Assembly (NCBI GenBank): GCA_021495925.1
Contig: JAKEKT010000123.1
Location: 27,547 to 91,546, forward strand
Direction: 5' to 3'
Length of the DNA: 64,000 nucleotides
From: Diplodia intermedia
Taxonomy: Eukaryota > Ascomycota > Dothideomycetes > Botryosphaeriales > Botryosphaeriaceae
The notes beneath the pieces were generated by a model. That model did not search any database. It worked only from the letters and a program-made list of their open reading frames with translations, and was not told the origin of the DNA. The position numbers and the translations under genes are program-made. Every line of letters begins with the position of its first letter. The stretch's first letter is position 1. Positions 37,666 through 50,264 of the stretch are shown piece after piece.

Positions 37666-40600
37666 TGCGCCCGGCAAGCGAGTCGCCTCCTTATCGGGGG
37701 CGTGAGGGCGCCGTGGTGGATCGAATTGTGCGGTCCGGAAGGGTCGAGGGCGTGGGACGACGGGAGCGACGGGCGGGCGGGTAGCGTGCAGGGTAGGCGC
37801 AAGTTCGTGACGGGGGCGAGGGCGGTGTTGGTGTTGATGAATGTGGTCGCGAAGTGGAGAGATCCGGGTGGTCAGGACGGCATGGCTCGGGGAACGCCTG
37901 GTCCACTGGGCAGAAGCGCACCTGCATGATTTCAGGCTAGAGCGTTTCGGGCATGACAGAAAAAGTGAGCCCGGCCGAGCATACCGAAACGGGGCTGCCC
38001 ACGAGAGCGCTGTGCGGTGCTGCCAGCGCCGCTATCTATCCTCTGCACCGCACAGCCGTCGACTCTGTCGCCCTTCTCAGCATCGCGACGCGCCGTTGCG
38101 CCCCATCACGCCCCCACGGCAGCGCGAGTGACTCGGGGCACGGCCGCTCCCTCGGCGTTGAGCTGGCTTTTAGTCAGGCCCGGGCGATGTGCGGTGCTGC
38201 CGCCGTCAAGGCCCGGCGCCACCGACGGTTCCACGGCGCGGCGGCTGACACCTCGCGTGTGTTTGAGGAGATGCAACCCTCATCCCCTCGCTGGCAGAAT
38301 GTGTGCCTGCTGGGCGTGCTGGCGGCCAGCAACCCCCGCAGGATTAACCTTGATTTTAGCGTCCCCTTGCTCCTGGCAGCGCCTGCTCGCCGCTGATGAC
38401 CCGTCTCGATTGGGCCGGTCTCTGCGTCCTGCTGCGCCCGGCGATAAGCGCTTGAGCAGCGCGTGGAATAGGGTGCTGACGATACCCTCCGCTCTAGGTG
38501 CCGGTCGCGCTGCATCTCCCAGCCGCATTCTACTGGCTGTAACCGCCGTACCTGCGCTGCGACACTTGAGCTGACTCTGACGTGTGAGCCTGAAACGCTG
38601 CGGTCACGTGCCGGCGTTGCTAGCGCTCGCTGTCACAAAAGCCTCCCGCCGCCCCTTCGAGCCCTGAGGCCTGCTCGTGTTGCTGACCATGAGATCATTG
38701 CCCTGCGGTGCCTGGGCTGCTCAGCCGCACAAGACTATTTCCAGCCACGCTCGGTTTAATAAACAGCCCTTCACCTTATTATGAGCTGGCCGGTGCCGGC
38801 GCCTCTCGCGGCCACACTCGTCTCGGCAGGTGGAGAACGCCCCTCTCGTCACTATGAAAGTGGCCCGTACTGATCTCCGAGGGACCATGCGCTCGTCGCG
38901 AAACTCGAGACGGCACAGTTCCGGCAGGACACCCGCCCTGCCAGGGCCCTCGTATCCGCTTGGATCTTGCCGGAGCAGCAAACTCTGAGTGGACCTGTGT
39001 GAAAAACGTTGGACGAATTGGCGGGCGTGCTTTGTAGGGGATTGGGTGGAAATGACTCCGCCGTCCTTCGGCGAGCGCAGAGAGCTGGGACCTCAGCTAG
39101 AGCTCCGGGAAACCGGTCTGGGCGCCGAGATCGTCCTGTCAGTGCCCAAGACATAATAGTTCGCGCTCAAATTGGGGCGTCTGTGACTGCTGCTCATGCG
39201 ATGTAGAAGAGTCTGTGAGAGCCAATGCGGATGGGTGCCGCCACTGCAAATTGCGACTAGTTGGTGGGCGCACCTGCATACGGATAATGAGCCCCTCAGC
39301 AGACCGATTTCGACTGAGGAACCAGACTCCACGAGCCACCCCCCGAATGCTGCAGCTAGCCGTGTTTGGTCGGCCTTCAATTCCATGGTCACCTCACGAG
39401 ATACGTACCGAAAGGCCGCAATTCATAATCCCATCCCAGTCTTCACCTTGACGACTGGGGATCAACAACATGGATAAGTCGGTCACGAAGCGAATGCCTG
39501 GCTTCCGATGAAGTGGCGAAACTTGTTTGCCTATCCTTGAGATGGTGAAAGATTGCGTCCGAACTGTGAACAAACGTTGTATGTACTACCCCCAGACTTT
39601 CGAAGACATTGCAGGGTTCCTGCAGATTTAGCTTGAACCTCTGCTCAACGTTACACTAACCAGCCACTGCACCGGTGTAATGTTCCGCTGCTAGGTCGCA
39701 CTGAACGCAAATCGAACGCCTTCTCGACGTCGAACAGGGACGCCCACTTCGTCCGAACAATTTCCGCAAGGTTGGGGGAAAAGCGACAGAACCTAGCCGT
39801 GTTGTTCGCTAGAAGTCGAATTCTGCAGGAGCACATTGCTCGAGCAGAGCCGGAAGAGCGAGGATTCTAGCTAATCTCTCGGGGAATTGCATCTCAGTCT
39901 TGAGCCGCTTCTCACGGTTCCATCTGTGGGTGCAACCTCATGCCTTGTGTGGTTGATGTCACTGGAAGATGAGACCCGCCCAGTGGGTTACAAAATAACT
40001 GTACTCTTCTCAGGTCTGTCTTACCAAAGGTCATAATGTACCTACACGGACGGTTGGAATATTCGTTTCAGTATCCTTGTGTAGTTTTTGAAACTTACAT
40101 CAACAGTCGGCTGTATGCTTCAGCTGATTACGTCAACGAGTGCAACCTCTCCGGTGGAACATGGAAGCTTGTTCTTTGGTGGCCCACCGGGCGCCAGCCG
40201 TGCCAAGGAACGGCACGTCTGTATGCCAGTGAGCGAATGCACCTATGTTGTCAGCATAGAAACACGAACAAAACACGGGTTCGTGTTTTTCGATTGTATT
40301 CATGGAAGAGCTCTTCTTTCGGCACGCTTGGGCACACCCAATGCACGGATATCCACTGAGGTTATACGGTTACCGAATATATGCTGACATGGAGTGGATT
40401 GACCACCTCCAATTGATTGAAGGCAGAAAACCCCAGGATGCCTTATGCCGTCGATCAGACTATGGCGTCATGAGTTTGCCGATCGATTTGAGAGATAGCG
40501 TTGATAGATAGAAATTATTCTATTCCTGCCAATCGCTGCTTTCACGATCAGCTAGAAAAAATGGGTAGGCGGGACATTCGAGAAATATAGCTGAATACGA

Positions 40601-42025
40601 GTCATTCAAGATCAGCGGACACGCATCGACAGCCTCGAACAAGAGCCATCAGATGCCGAGCCACAAAGTTGTGAATGGTAAGACCTTTCTTGAACGCGCT
40701 TCATAAAATTCAGCCTCGACCTGAGCGGGATGTTGGAGAGATTTTTCATATCGGCTGTAGGAGCCTAATGTTTGTGCACACAGACCTCAGTTGCAGCTCC
40801 TGCTTCATTTGTCGCCATACCTTTCTAAGTTCCGTTTATAAGGGACATGGGCTTCCACCAGCTTCTGAGGCAATACAATGAATATATTAAAGCGTGTTGG
40901 ATTCCAATGGAAAGAGCAATGTCAAAGGGGATACGACAGACGGCTGGACCATGGGATGCGGCCTGAAAGGATTTTCTCGTCGCCAGACGCGCGTACGACA
41001 ATAGTGCGGATTTATGTGCTCGGTTTGCATGAGGCCAGATGCCTGCGCGGCGAGATCGGCGTCGGCAGACCGCAGTCGGAAGGAGGATTGCTCCAGAAAA
41101 CGCCTGCGGGAGAAAATGTATGTAGCAAAAATTCATGACAATTGGCAATGCAGTAGGCCCGACAATTGGATGGAACAAGGGCCAGCCGAGGCGAGAATCA
41201 AGAGAGCCGAGTGGCCACGGAGGAGGAGAGGCGTATGGCAGGACGGCTGCCCGAGGCTTTGAACGATAAAAAGCAGGGCAGGCTGGAGACAATGGCAGGC
41301 TGGACGTGGGTCTGATCGGAGATAAGATCCACCATGATCGGGTGGTGGCCCAGCCTTTCGGGAATGCGAGGAAGAGCGCACGGCAACGGCGGCGGGTTGG
41401 TCCGCAAGATGCCGTGGCGAGGGAAGGTTCACGTAAAAAGTGCGTGGTGGCGTGGAGTAGTGGTGGGGTCGCGCAGACATATGCGCGCCAACTGCTTGGA
41501 ACTGATTAGATCTTTTTGCCGATAACGGGACTCGGGTCGTATGACGGCGGGGAGCGGCGCGCCAGTAGCGGGCAGCGCCGGCGGGTTGGGGCAAATAAGC
41601 AGATCAGGCGCGCGGTCGAGGATGGCGGCATCGTGGGCGAGGGATGCGCAAGCGAAGGCTGGGGCTGCGAGGATGAGCCCATTCCGCAGGCAGCAGCGCG
41701 GTGACCTCAGCGAGGGCGCAGGGCGGGTGCCTGCATTTACCCTCGCTGACCGGAGGGCTTGCGTGTGCAGCGGTGTCACGGCAGCCTGGGGTGTGTGGGA
41801 GGGCTGGCGGCCAGGTGTCTCTGGGAGCGGTCAAGGCGATAGGCCCTTATCGTGCCTGGGCTAGCTGCTTCGCGCTTAGTCCAATTTCAACCTACAGGGG
41901 GGTCATGAAAGAATATCAACAGGGACCGTTGAGCTTTCCACGCCGCCGCCCTCAACCCTCTTCGCCCTCCCGCTCGCTCTCTTGCTCTCCCCCAGTCGCC
42001 CTCAGCTGCACGCCCGCCCGTCACA
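37666..42025. other. 4.4-kb spacer with no supported gene
   Basis: The left ~900 bases (37.7-38.6 kb) are GC-rich 5' flank of the membrane-protein gene. The middle (39.5-40.9 kb) is clearly more AT-rich. The right end (41.88-42.02 kb) is the CT-rich leader of ERG13. I found no domain, tRNA or TIR signal. The longest open frames are fragments without motifs. A long non-coding RNA or decayed element cannot be excluded. Confidence 0.4.
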
Positions 42026-43583
42026 ATGGCCCCCCAGAACATTGGCATCAAGGCCATCGAGCTCTACTTCCCCGCCCAGTGCGTCGACCAGACCGAGCTC
42101 GAGAAGTTCGATGGCGTTTCCCAGGGGAAGTACACTATCGGCCTCGGCCAGACCAAGATGAGCTTCTGCGACGACCGGGAAGGTGCGCGCCGCCCCGTGT
42201 GCAACGCCCTCCGTTTGCAGTGTTAACGCGTAGCGTACCAGACATCTACTCGCTGGCCCTCACCACCGTTTCGTCGCTGCTCAAGAAGTACAATGTCGAC
42301 CCCAAGAACATCGGCCGCCTTGAGGTCGGCACCGAGACGCTCCTCGACAAGTCCAAGTCGGTCAAGTCGGTGCTCATGCAGCTGTTCGAGGAGTCGGGCA
42401 ACACCAACATCGAGGGCGTCGACACCGTCAACGCCTGCTACGGTGGCACCAACGCCGTCTTCAACTCCCTTAACTGGGTCGAGTCCTCGGCTTGGGACGG
42501 TCGCGACGCCATTGTCGTCGCCGGCGACATCGCCCTCTACAAGAAGGGCAATGCCCGCCCGACCGGTGGTGCTGGCTGCGTTGCCATGCTCATCGGCCCC
42601 GACGCGCCCGTCGTCTTCGAGCCTGGCCTTCGCGGCACCTACATGGCTCACGTCTACGACTTCTACAAGCCCGACCTGACCAGCGAGTACCCCTACGTCG
42701 ACGGCCACTTCTCCATCCGCTGCTACACCGAGGCGGTTGATGCCTGCTACAAGGCCTACAACGCTCGCGAGGAGAAGCTTGCCGCCCTGGCGAACGGCCA
42801 CTCGAACGGCACCAACGGCGCGGCCTCCGCCCAGGAAGTCCCGCTCGACCGCTTCGACTACATGTCTTTCCACGCCCCCACCTGCAAGCTCGTCAGCAAG
42901 TCGTACGCCCGCATGCTCTACAACGACTACCTCAAGGACCCCAAGAACCCTCTCTTCGCCGAAGTTCCCGAGGAGCTCCTGAACCTCGACTACGCCGCCT
43001 CCATCACCGACAAGACTGTTGAGAAGACCTTCATGGCCCTGGTAAGTTTACTGGTTCCTGCAGAGTTGCGCACGTGGCAGTTCGGCTAACACCCCCGCCA
43101 GTCCAAGAAGCGCTTCGCGGGCCGCGTTCAGCCCAGTGTTCAGGTTCCCACCATGTGCGGTAACATGTACAGCGGTAGCGTCTGGGGCGGCCTCATCAGC
43201 TTGCTCTGCAACGTTTCCGACGACGAGCTCCAGGGCAAGCGCGTTGGTCTCTTCAGCTACGGCAGTGGACTCGCTTCGTCGCTGCTTTCGCTCAAGGTCA
43301 AGGGCAGCATCAAGGAGCTCCAGGAGAATGTTGACCTGCAGAAGCGCCTGGATGCACGTGAGGTCGTCCCCCCGCAGGCCTACGATGATGTAAGTTTGGA
43401 AGATTTCCGCGCACTGGACCATACCGGGAGCTAACAACGCGATAGATGTGCCTTCTCCGCGAGGAGGCTCACCTGCAGAAGGGCTTCAAGCCCAAGGGCT
43501 CCGTCGACCGCATCGTCCCCGGTACCTACTACCTTGAGGAGGTGGACGACATGTTCCGCAGGAAGTACGCCATCAAGGCTTAA
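42026..43583 (+). CDS. ERG13: hydroxymethylglutaryl-CoA synthase (460 aa)
   Basis: Condenses acetyl-CoA with acetoacetyl-CoA to HMG-CoA, the step before HMG-CoA reductase in mevalonate and sterol synthesis. Exons 42026-42182, 42242-43041, 43102-43389, 43446-43583. The protein starts MAPQNIGIKAIELYFPAQCVDQ. The nucleophile is Cys ~118 in VNACYGGTNA. Other conserved parts are EVGTETLLDKSKSVKS, GGAGCVAMLIGPDAPV, the catalytic His region DYMSFHAPTCKLVSKSYARM, and GSVWGGLISLLCN with LFSYGSGLASS near the C-terminus. Length is that of the fungal enzyme. It is preceded by a pyrimidine-rich leader (41940-42020). The frame upstream of ATG 42026 is open but unrelated and is leader, not coding. Confidence 0.97.
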
Positions 43584-46302
43584 ATTCCACAATCCCGCAC
43601 AACACCGTAGGGTCCATGACACCGCTGTGGCATACCCTTTTTCCGATGCATCACAGCTGGACGAGTTTTGTGGTTGTAAATAGTTCCGCACGTCCATGCG
43701 CTACACTTTTCGTCCTGCGGGGTTTGGGGCAAACCGAGGGGCACGGGAAACGAGTTGGGATGACGATACCTTCGGCGATTTTCGCTCGCCGACCTCCGAA
43801 AACTGGAGGTTCTTCTTTAACATGCATGAACATGACGATATAATAGATCGCTTGCTCGTCGCCTGGCCCAGTTTATTACTTATTCAACGGTCGAGGGCGG
43901 CGACGGGGCTGCGGTTGGAAAAACTTCAAAGAAATGTGATATTTAACGTAGAGTAACTAAACACACGGAACCTTCGACGGGTTGATTTCAATAGTCTTCA
44001 CTACCTAGACCAGAGCAATACACCAAACTTTGTTCGATTGCCACCTGTCCAATCGGCCAAAAGAAAAAAGGCGCATCGTAAAATAAGGTTTTTCCTGTGA
44101 GCTGTCAATGCAGCGCGTTGTAGATCAACACCGTTGGGAGGTCGAGAAATCAGGCCAGAAGCGTGCACAGCCTACCGTCGATCTTTTTGTCTTTCCCTGC
44201 GCCGTTGTTTTGCCATCAGACGTGTTGTGCCACCCTTCCGGACCAGCCACCCGGTGACTTGTGCGACACACTCTCCGACTCCCTCAGGCCACTATCGTCG
44301 CATCGTTGGAAAAAAAAAAAGGACCGCGTTCGAGCCAAGGAGAAAGGGATGGGATGGAGGTGGCAGCATTGCCGACTCCAAAGTTCCAAGCATCTTACTG
44401 GAGCGTTTTGGGTTGCACTTGCTCGCTGGAAGAAAGATGAGCGAGCTGCAAGGGCTGTTCCGAGCTGTCGGGCGATACCATCGCAGATGAGGGCCTGCAC
44501 TTCTTTTTTTGTTTTTAATCTCCCTCCTCATTCTTCTTCCCCGCCAAATTGTGGGGTTACTTTGTGCGTTGCGGCTACGGTCCGTCTGGGCACTCACAGG
44601 TGATGAGACGTAAGGCTCGAGTTGTGGAAACATTTCCGGGGACTACTACATCTCACTCGGGACGACTGCGTGATAATTTGAACCGACACTCACTTCGAGC
44701 ATTCGACAGTTCGTGAGCAGCCTTCTTGTCGTGGTGGGAAGAGCAAGAGAGGCGGTCGCGCGTCGATGTCGTGTGGCTGCAGTCGCGTTAAAAACACCAC
44801 GGCGGCGCGTGAATGGGGAATGGAGGACGCCAAAAAAAAAGTCAACGCGACCGTCCCAAAAGTATCAGCTCCCGGGGCATAGCCCTGCAAAACCCCTTTC
44901 CAGAGATTTTCCCGCTCCCAAGAGGGAAGGTGGTGGAGAGCAGGATGGGAATAATCACCCACCCACTCTCCGCACCTTAGGCCCGAGGACCCTTGGGTGG
45001 AAGGTCGATCTTGCGAGTGGAGCCTACAGGCTTCGATGTCGATAGACGAGCAAAGACGGTTGGAAGTGGAGATTGCCGATAGCGGTTCCTGGCCTGTCAG
45101 CTATCACAGTGCAATACGACACGTGAAGAAAAGCGTGACAAAACAGAGCCATCGAAGCGTTGTGATCCGCATGCTTTGACAGTTCCACTCGAAGCCCCAC
45201 CGTCGAAGACTGACTTGGCCGAAACAACAGTCGCTGTACGAATGAAGGACGCGCCGGCAGCTCTTAAGTACACCAACAGCGCGCGCCAAAGGGCCAATCA
45301 AACCCTTCCCGGAAGTCGGCGGAGTGATAAGCGAGGTCCAGCGGCGGCGAGCGGGAAGATAGCCGGACGGGGGAAGATGGGGTGTCACAGTAGCGGATGC
45401 AGACGACCGGTAGCTTGTGCTGATGCCCCCCCGCCCCTTCACAAATGATGGGCCGGTCGAGAGATGGCGCGCAGGACGGACGGACGGACGGCTCGCTCTA
45501 CGCAGCTGCAGCAGTAGTAATTCGCTCCCACCGCTTGGGGCCCGAACGAGCGGGAGGAAAGTCTAATGATGATGCAAGCGGATGCCCTTTGCTGCTGCAA
45601 TCATCGAGAGGAACATGTGTGAGGGGGAATGCCCAAGGCCACATGCGGCAGCATGGCTACCCTTGAAGAGACAGCAGATGATCTCCAGGCACCGTCGCTC
45701 CGCAAGGCGCTGTGCAGATCCAAAGGGCGAGGGATGAATGGACGATTGCCGTAGCCGCTGATCCCGCGAGGGCGGGGGCTGCGAGGACCCCGGGAGCTAG
45801 GCACACGATGACGAAAGCCAAGAGCCGTAATAGGAAATTATCTCGTTCCATAGCAGGTAGAGCTTCTAGTATACATTGAACTCGAGGGAAGAAACCGGTG
45901 AGAGGATCATCGTTTGTAGTCGTCGCTGACCTGACTGCAGCTATTGGCGTTAATCGCCTAGCAAAAAGCTGCTCCCATAGCACTTTCATCCGTGAGAATG
46001 AGTCCGCTTGGCCAGTAGTGACCCTCATGCTTTTGCATGTTCAGTTTCCCCCAGCATCGTTATCCCAGTGAAAATAGACCGCCCGTCCCGAGAGAAATGG
46101 CAGACCAGAACTTCCCAAGACGCGCCTCGTAAGCAAGGAATACCAGTCATTGTGATGCAACACGCGGGTGACCCGATTATGAGAAACCGCACGACCCTGC
46201 CTCGCCCTGATGACGCCACAGAGCAAAACAGCGAAAAGGACCGCGGAAAGAGGTCGACTCATGCAGGAGTAGACGGAACATCAGAGAGATGGGGCAAGAG
46301 AT
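43584..46302. other. 2.7-kb spacer with no supported gene
   Basis: 3' flank of ERG13 on the left and 3' flank of the minus-strand NHP6 on the right, so the two genes converge. Contains A runs at 44310 and 44832. No motif-bearing frame or RNA gene seen. Confidence 0.4.
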
Positions 46303-46785
46303 TTACTCCGACGCCTCGTCCTCCTCGTCAGCGCCCTGTTCTGGTCAGCATCGCGGCAGAGCCCTCACGGAGCGGGGTACGTACAGCAGCATAGGCAGCC
46401 TTCTCATCCTCGTAGCGCTTCTTGTCGTTGGCGGCCTTGGCCTCATAGGGAGCGCGCTGCTTGTCGGAAAGGGCCTTCCACTTCTCACCCAGGATCTTGC
46501 CGACCTCACCTGCGTGGCTTGTGAGTAGACGCACCGGGCGCGGGGGAACACGACAACGTACCGAACTTGATGCCGGGGTTCTCCTCGCGAACCTTGTCGC
46601 GCATGTCGTTGGCGAAGAACATGTAGGCAGAGAGACCACGCTTGGGCGCGTTGGGGTCTGGACGGTGTCAGCTACAGCGCTCGCTGCACGGGTGAGGAAC
46701 GGATGCGGGCAGACGCACCCTTCTTCTTCTTGCCGTCAGCCTTGCTGGCCTTGGTCTTGCGGGACGTGGTCTTCTCCTTGGGCAT
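46303..46785 (-). CDS. NHP6: Nhp6-type HMG-box non-histone chromatin protein (106 aa)
   Basis: Four exons: 46785-46719, 46657-46562, 46509-46385, 46335-46303, frames continuous. The protein opens with a basic tail (MPKEKTTSRKTKASKADGKKKK), then one HMG box: DPNAPKRGLSAYMFFANDMR ... FGEVGKILGEKWKALSDKQRAPYEAKA ... RYEDEKAAY. It ends in a short acidic tail EEDEASE. Nhp6 bends DNA and helps the FACT histone chaperone and transcription factors in the nucleus. Intron positions inside the box and the length match fungal Nhp6. The last acceptor is AACAG at 46336, because the nearer CCAG breaks the frame. Confidence 0.96.
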
Positions 46786-49700
46786 GGTCGCGGTGGTCGT
46801 CAAGCTGCGAGGCGGGGTGGTCAGCACGATGTGCAGAGGTGGGCGGTTGATGGACGGGGGGCGGGTGCGGCGGGCTTGAAATAGTCGCGCAGCAGCGTCG
46901 GTGCAGATTTCGGCGTGCAAACGCGTCAGGTGATGGGTGCAAGGGTATGCGACCGGCTGCAGAGCTGCAGCGACGGTGCAGGGAGGGAGTGGTGGAGAAT
47001 GGAGCTGTTGTTGTGGGTGAGGTGGGCTGCTGGCTGCGCGTGCACGGCGGGCGCATTGCGGGCGCGGTCGCAGAAACAGCGCAGAACACCAAGGCGGGCA
47101 GAGGGAAGCAGACGCGTCGCAAGAGGAGCAGGATGCACTTACAAGACGAATTGGAGCTGTGCGGGTGAGGGTGTGGAGATGGAGGGCGCCTGTGTAGCTC
47201 GTTAGTATGGGGTGCTGGCTGGCAGCGGTGATGGCGAGATGACGGCTCAAGACTCGAAGCAGGCACGAATGAAGGGCAAAAATGGGCAGGACGAGAGCAG
47301 TGTCGCGCAGAAGTGCGAGAAAAACGCGTAAAAAAGGGTGCGTTGTGGTTGCGGTGGGCGGCGGGTGCGAGGCTGCACTGCGCAAGCGATACTTACTCGT
47401 GGGGGGACGTGTCTCGACGGATTGTGTGGGCGCTGTAGAGAGAGGGTGAGAGCTGCTGCGCAGTATGGGAGGGAGCGCGGGCGGCCCAGCGGTTTTGGTG
47501 AGGACAGCTCGCGGCGTAATCACAGCCTAAGCCAGGTCACGTGCTCCACCACAACACAGCGCGGCGCCGGGCACGCCTGAGAAGAGAGGGGCTCCTCAAG
47601 TCGAATCGGCACGACGCAGCCCGCTTTCCTCCTGCCCAGTGCCGTGCCTAGATGCCCGTGAGCGCGCCATGCTGCCCGCCCGCCTCCCTGCCTTGCGCGC
47701 CTTTTGTCCCACGGGCTGCAGCGGGGCCGCGCCCACTCCCAGACCGCGCGGGCAACGAGCAGCCGAACAGCAGCACGACAAGGCACCGCGTCCACGCCCG
47801 CGCGCAGCAGCGCCAGAAACGGCTGTCGGCCGCCGCCCGCACACCCTTTCCGCAGCCCTGCCCTCGCCTGCCGCCCGCCAAGCGGCCTGCTGCGCTCGCG
47901 TCTCCGCGACGATGCTCCAGCAGTGGCATGATGCAGCCCTCCCGCGCAAGCCACGCCAATGTACCGTCCCGCCCGGCCCAGTCCAGTGCTGGAGGGCCCG
48001 GGTGCGCACGCGCGGATCATCGGCTGCGGAGAAGGAGCCTCCAGCTGACACGGTCGACCGCCGGCGGCCCATTACGCGTGCAGCAGACTCGCCCTCACCC
48101 TCGCCGGCGACTCGTAGCTGAAACAGGCGCGCTGACACGCTCGCAGCAGGAGCGGCATCACCCCCGGCCGCCGTGATATTAACTGCTTCTCGGGCAGCAC
48201 TGCAGCACGACTCACGTGCCGCGCCGCTCGCTGCGCGCGCGGAATGTATAAGTAAGCCGCCTGCCCGCCTGCCGCCGATCGGTTGCGCCTCTTTTCCCCC
48301 AGCTCAAAGCGGGCTGGTCGCCTGCGGCGACGCACCGCGTTCCCATTCGCGCCCGAAGCATGCCCTTCTCCTTTGTTTTTGGCCCGCGGAATTGAATGCC
48401 TCGTCCCCGGCAACCGCCGCAGCCATCACCAGCTCCTCCAATGCGTCCCGGCACGCTTGGGTACGTTGTCTTTCAGCTGTCTCTTTCCGGGCAACAGTGA
48501 GCATGATGATGGGATTTCATTGCATGGCTTATCCGAGCGTCTCTGTGCGGAAGCCTTTTCGAATCTCTTTCTGACTTCGAAGCCATTGCGGTTTCCGTTG
48601 TTTCGTTCCGAGTCGACATGGCAGCACCGGGCCCTGACAGCTTGCACAGTTAGGATGCATCATTCAGTTTGGCGTCTTTGCTTGACTTTAGATGCGACTC
48701 CTGCATGCTTTCGACGTGATCACGTCAGATTGCAGCAAGAGTCGCCGTATCCGATTACTAAACCCAGCTTGCACCGTGTGCAACAAGCGATATCGCAAGC
48801 CAATGTTACAGCGTGTTCGACGAGGTAGCAGACGATGCTTGATGTCAACACCTCGATTGTCTCCGGCATTGTTCGCGATACAAGTTAATCAGTGCCACCA
48901 CTTTTTGCGTTCCTTTTTTGGATCCGGATGACGCTGTGGCTCTCACCAGCATGTCAATATCACAACGCTTCGCCCGACCAACTGCAACCTTCAACGAGCC
49001 CATGAGTCGACTCCGACGGCATTTTACAGCAAGATCTGTCCTGCCAACCACACACGACCCACGCCCGCGCTTTCGGCGCCCTGCCCTGGCCCACGTGTCA
49101 GACGCCCTTCCCGTGTTCAGTTGGCAAACCCTACGCATGCGTCCTGTGGATTGACACGGTGTGCACGACTTCGAAAATGACTTCATAGTGTTCTGATGAC
49201 ATCATTTTCATCACGCAGTGGAGCGAAGTGGGTCGGAGCGGACAAGTCTTTCGTCCCTGCTTTGCACACGCCAGGTCCATCATCATCTCTCCGCAAAATG
49301 CCCAGATCTACCGGCACCCTTCAGCGAAAATCGCGAAGATCTCACCCTTGACGCTGCAGGGCTACGTCCATCGGCTCAGCCTCCCAGTCAGCAACCACAA
49401 GCTCTCAGCAAAGAATTCATATCGTTCTCTCCCACTTTGTTGATGGCCCCACTGAACGGATAGCCCTACGGATAAGAATAAGGTTCCGATTGGTCCTGGG
49501 GGAAGCTTATTCCGACCGCAATGTGGCATCAACCAGATGCTCTACGCCTGCCAACGAATCGTTTCCAATGTTAGTGTCTTCCACAATTTTAGCTGCCATA
49601 AACATTGTCTTCTTGTTGTATTCGTGAAACTCCAATCGTTGCGTCGTGTCGAACTTTTGCGTATGCCCTTTTCTACTTGGGGGGCATTTGGATCGATTGC

Positions 49701-50264
49701 TGTCCCATGTCGTAACCACTCCCCGCAACACCTTCAAATTTTTCGAAGCCAAAAGTGGGACATAGCCTGTAATGCACCACGGACGAGACACGGACTCGAA
49801 AATACCATGTTCAAGCTTTGAAGGTTACTCAGAGCCACATGTTCATGTGGAATTCAAACAAACCTTCAGCCTATGTATCGGCCTGGCCATCTTCCATGGC
49901 ACCTTAACTTGATAGCAGAGTTGTCTAACAGTCGTACGAACTGATAATAAGCTCAGCTTAAGGTAATATGCTTCCTCCGGCTTATCCCAGTTCGGACAGC
50001 GGTCAGTCAAGGGGAGACATAGACCGAGAAAGGAAGTCGCGCCCCAATCGCGCCTTCCACAAGCAGCCCATAACCGGAACAAAGGTAAGAGCGGGTGCCG
50101 GTTCCATCGCCGGTATAAAATCTGGTGTTTCTTGCGCATCCTTCCTCTCTTCTTCTTTTCTCCTTGGCTTCCGAACTTCCGTCATTCCTGCTTCCCTGCG
50201 CTCCACCAAGTTCGAAGCCACCACCACTACCATCACCATCACCACCATCACCACCACCGCCACC
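46786..50264. other. 3.5-kb spacer, divergent promoters, no gene supported
   Basis: Between the NHP6 start (minus) and the RNase H-like start (plus). 46.8-48.5 kb is very GC-rich with mutually overlapping frames on both strands and no motifs. 48.6-49.95 kb is nearer 50 % GC. A perfect E-box CACGTG lies near 47538. A TATA-like GGTATAAAATC at about 50112 precedes the RNase H-like gene by ~150 bases. Confidence 0.4.

Noticed and set aside
38000..41300. Numerous 60-185 codon frames
   Set aside because: No start context, domain or splice logic; frequencies are as expected for this base composition.
41701..42025. N-terminal extension of the HMG-CoA synthase frame
   Set aside because: The extended frame is out of register with the true start MAPQNIG at 42026 and reads through intron 1; the extra sequence is pyrimidine-rich leader.
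49968..50264. N-terminal extension of the RNase H-like frame
   Set aside because: It covers a TATA-like box and CT/CCA-rich leader; the ATG at 50265 has a better context and begins the repeat region.
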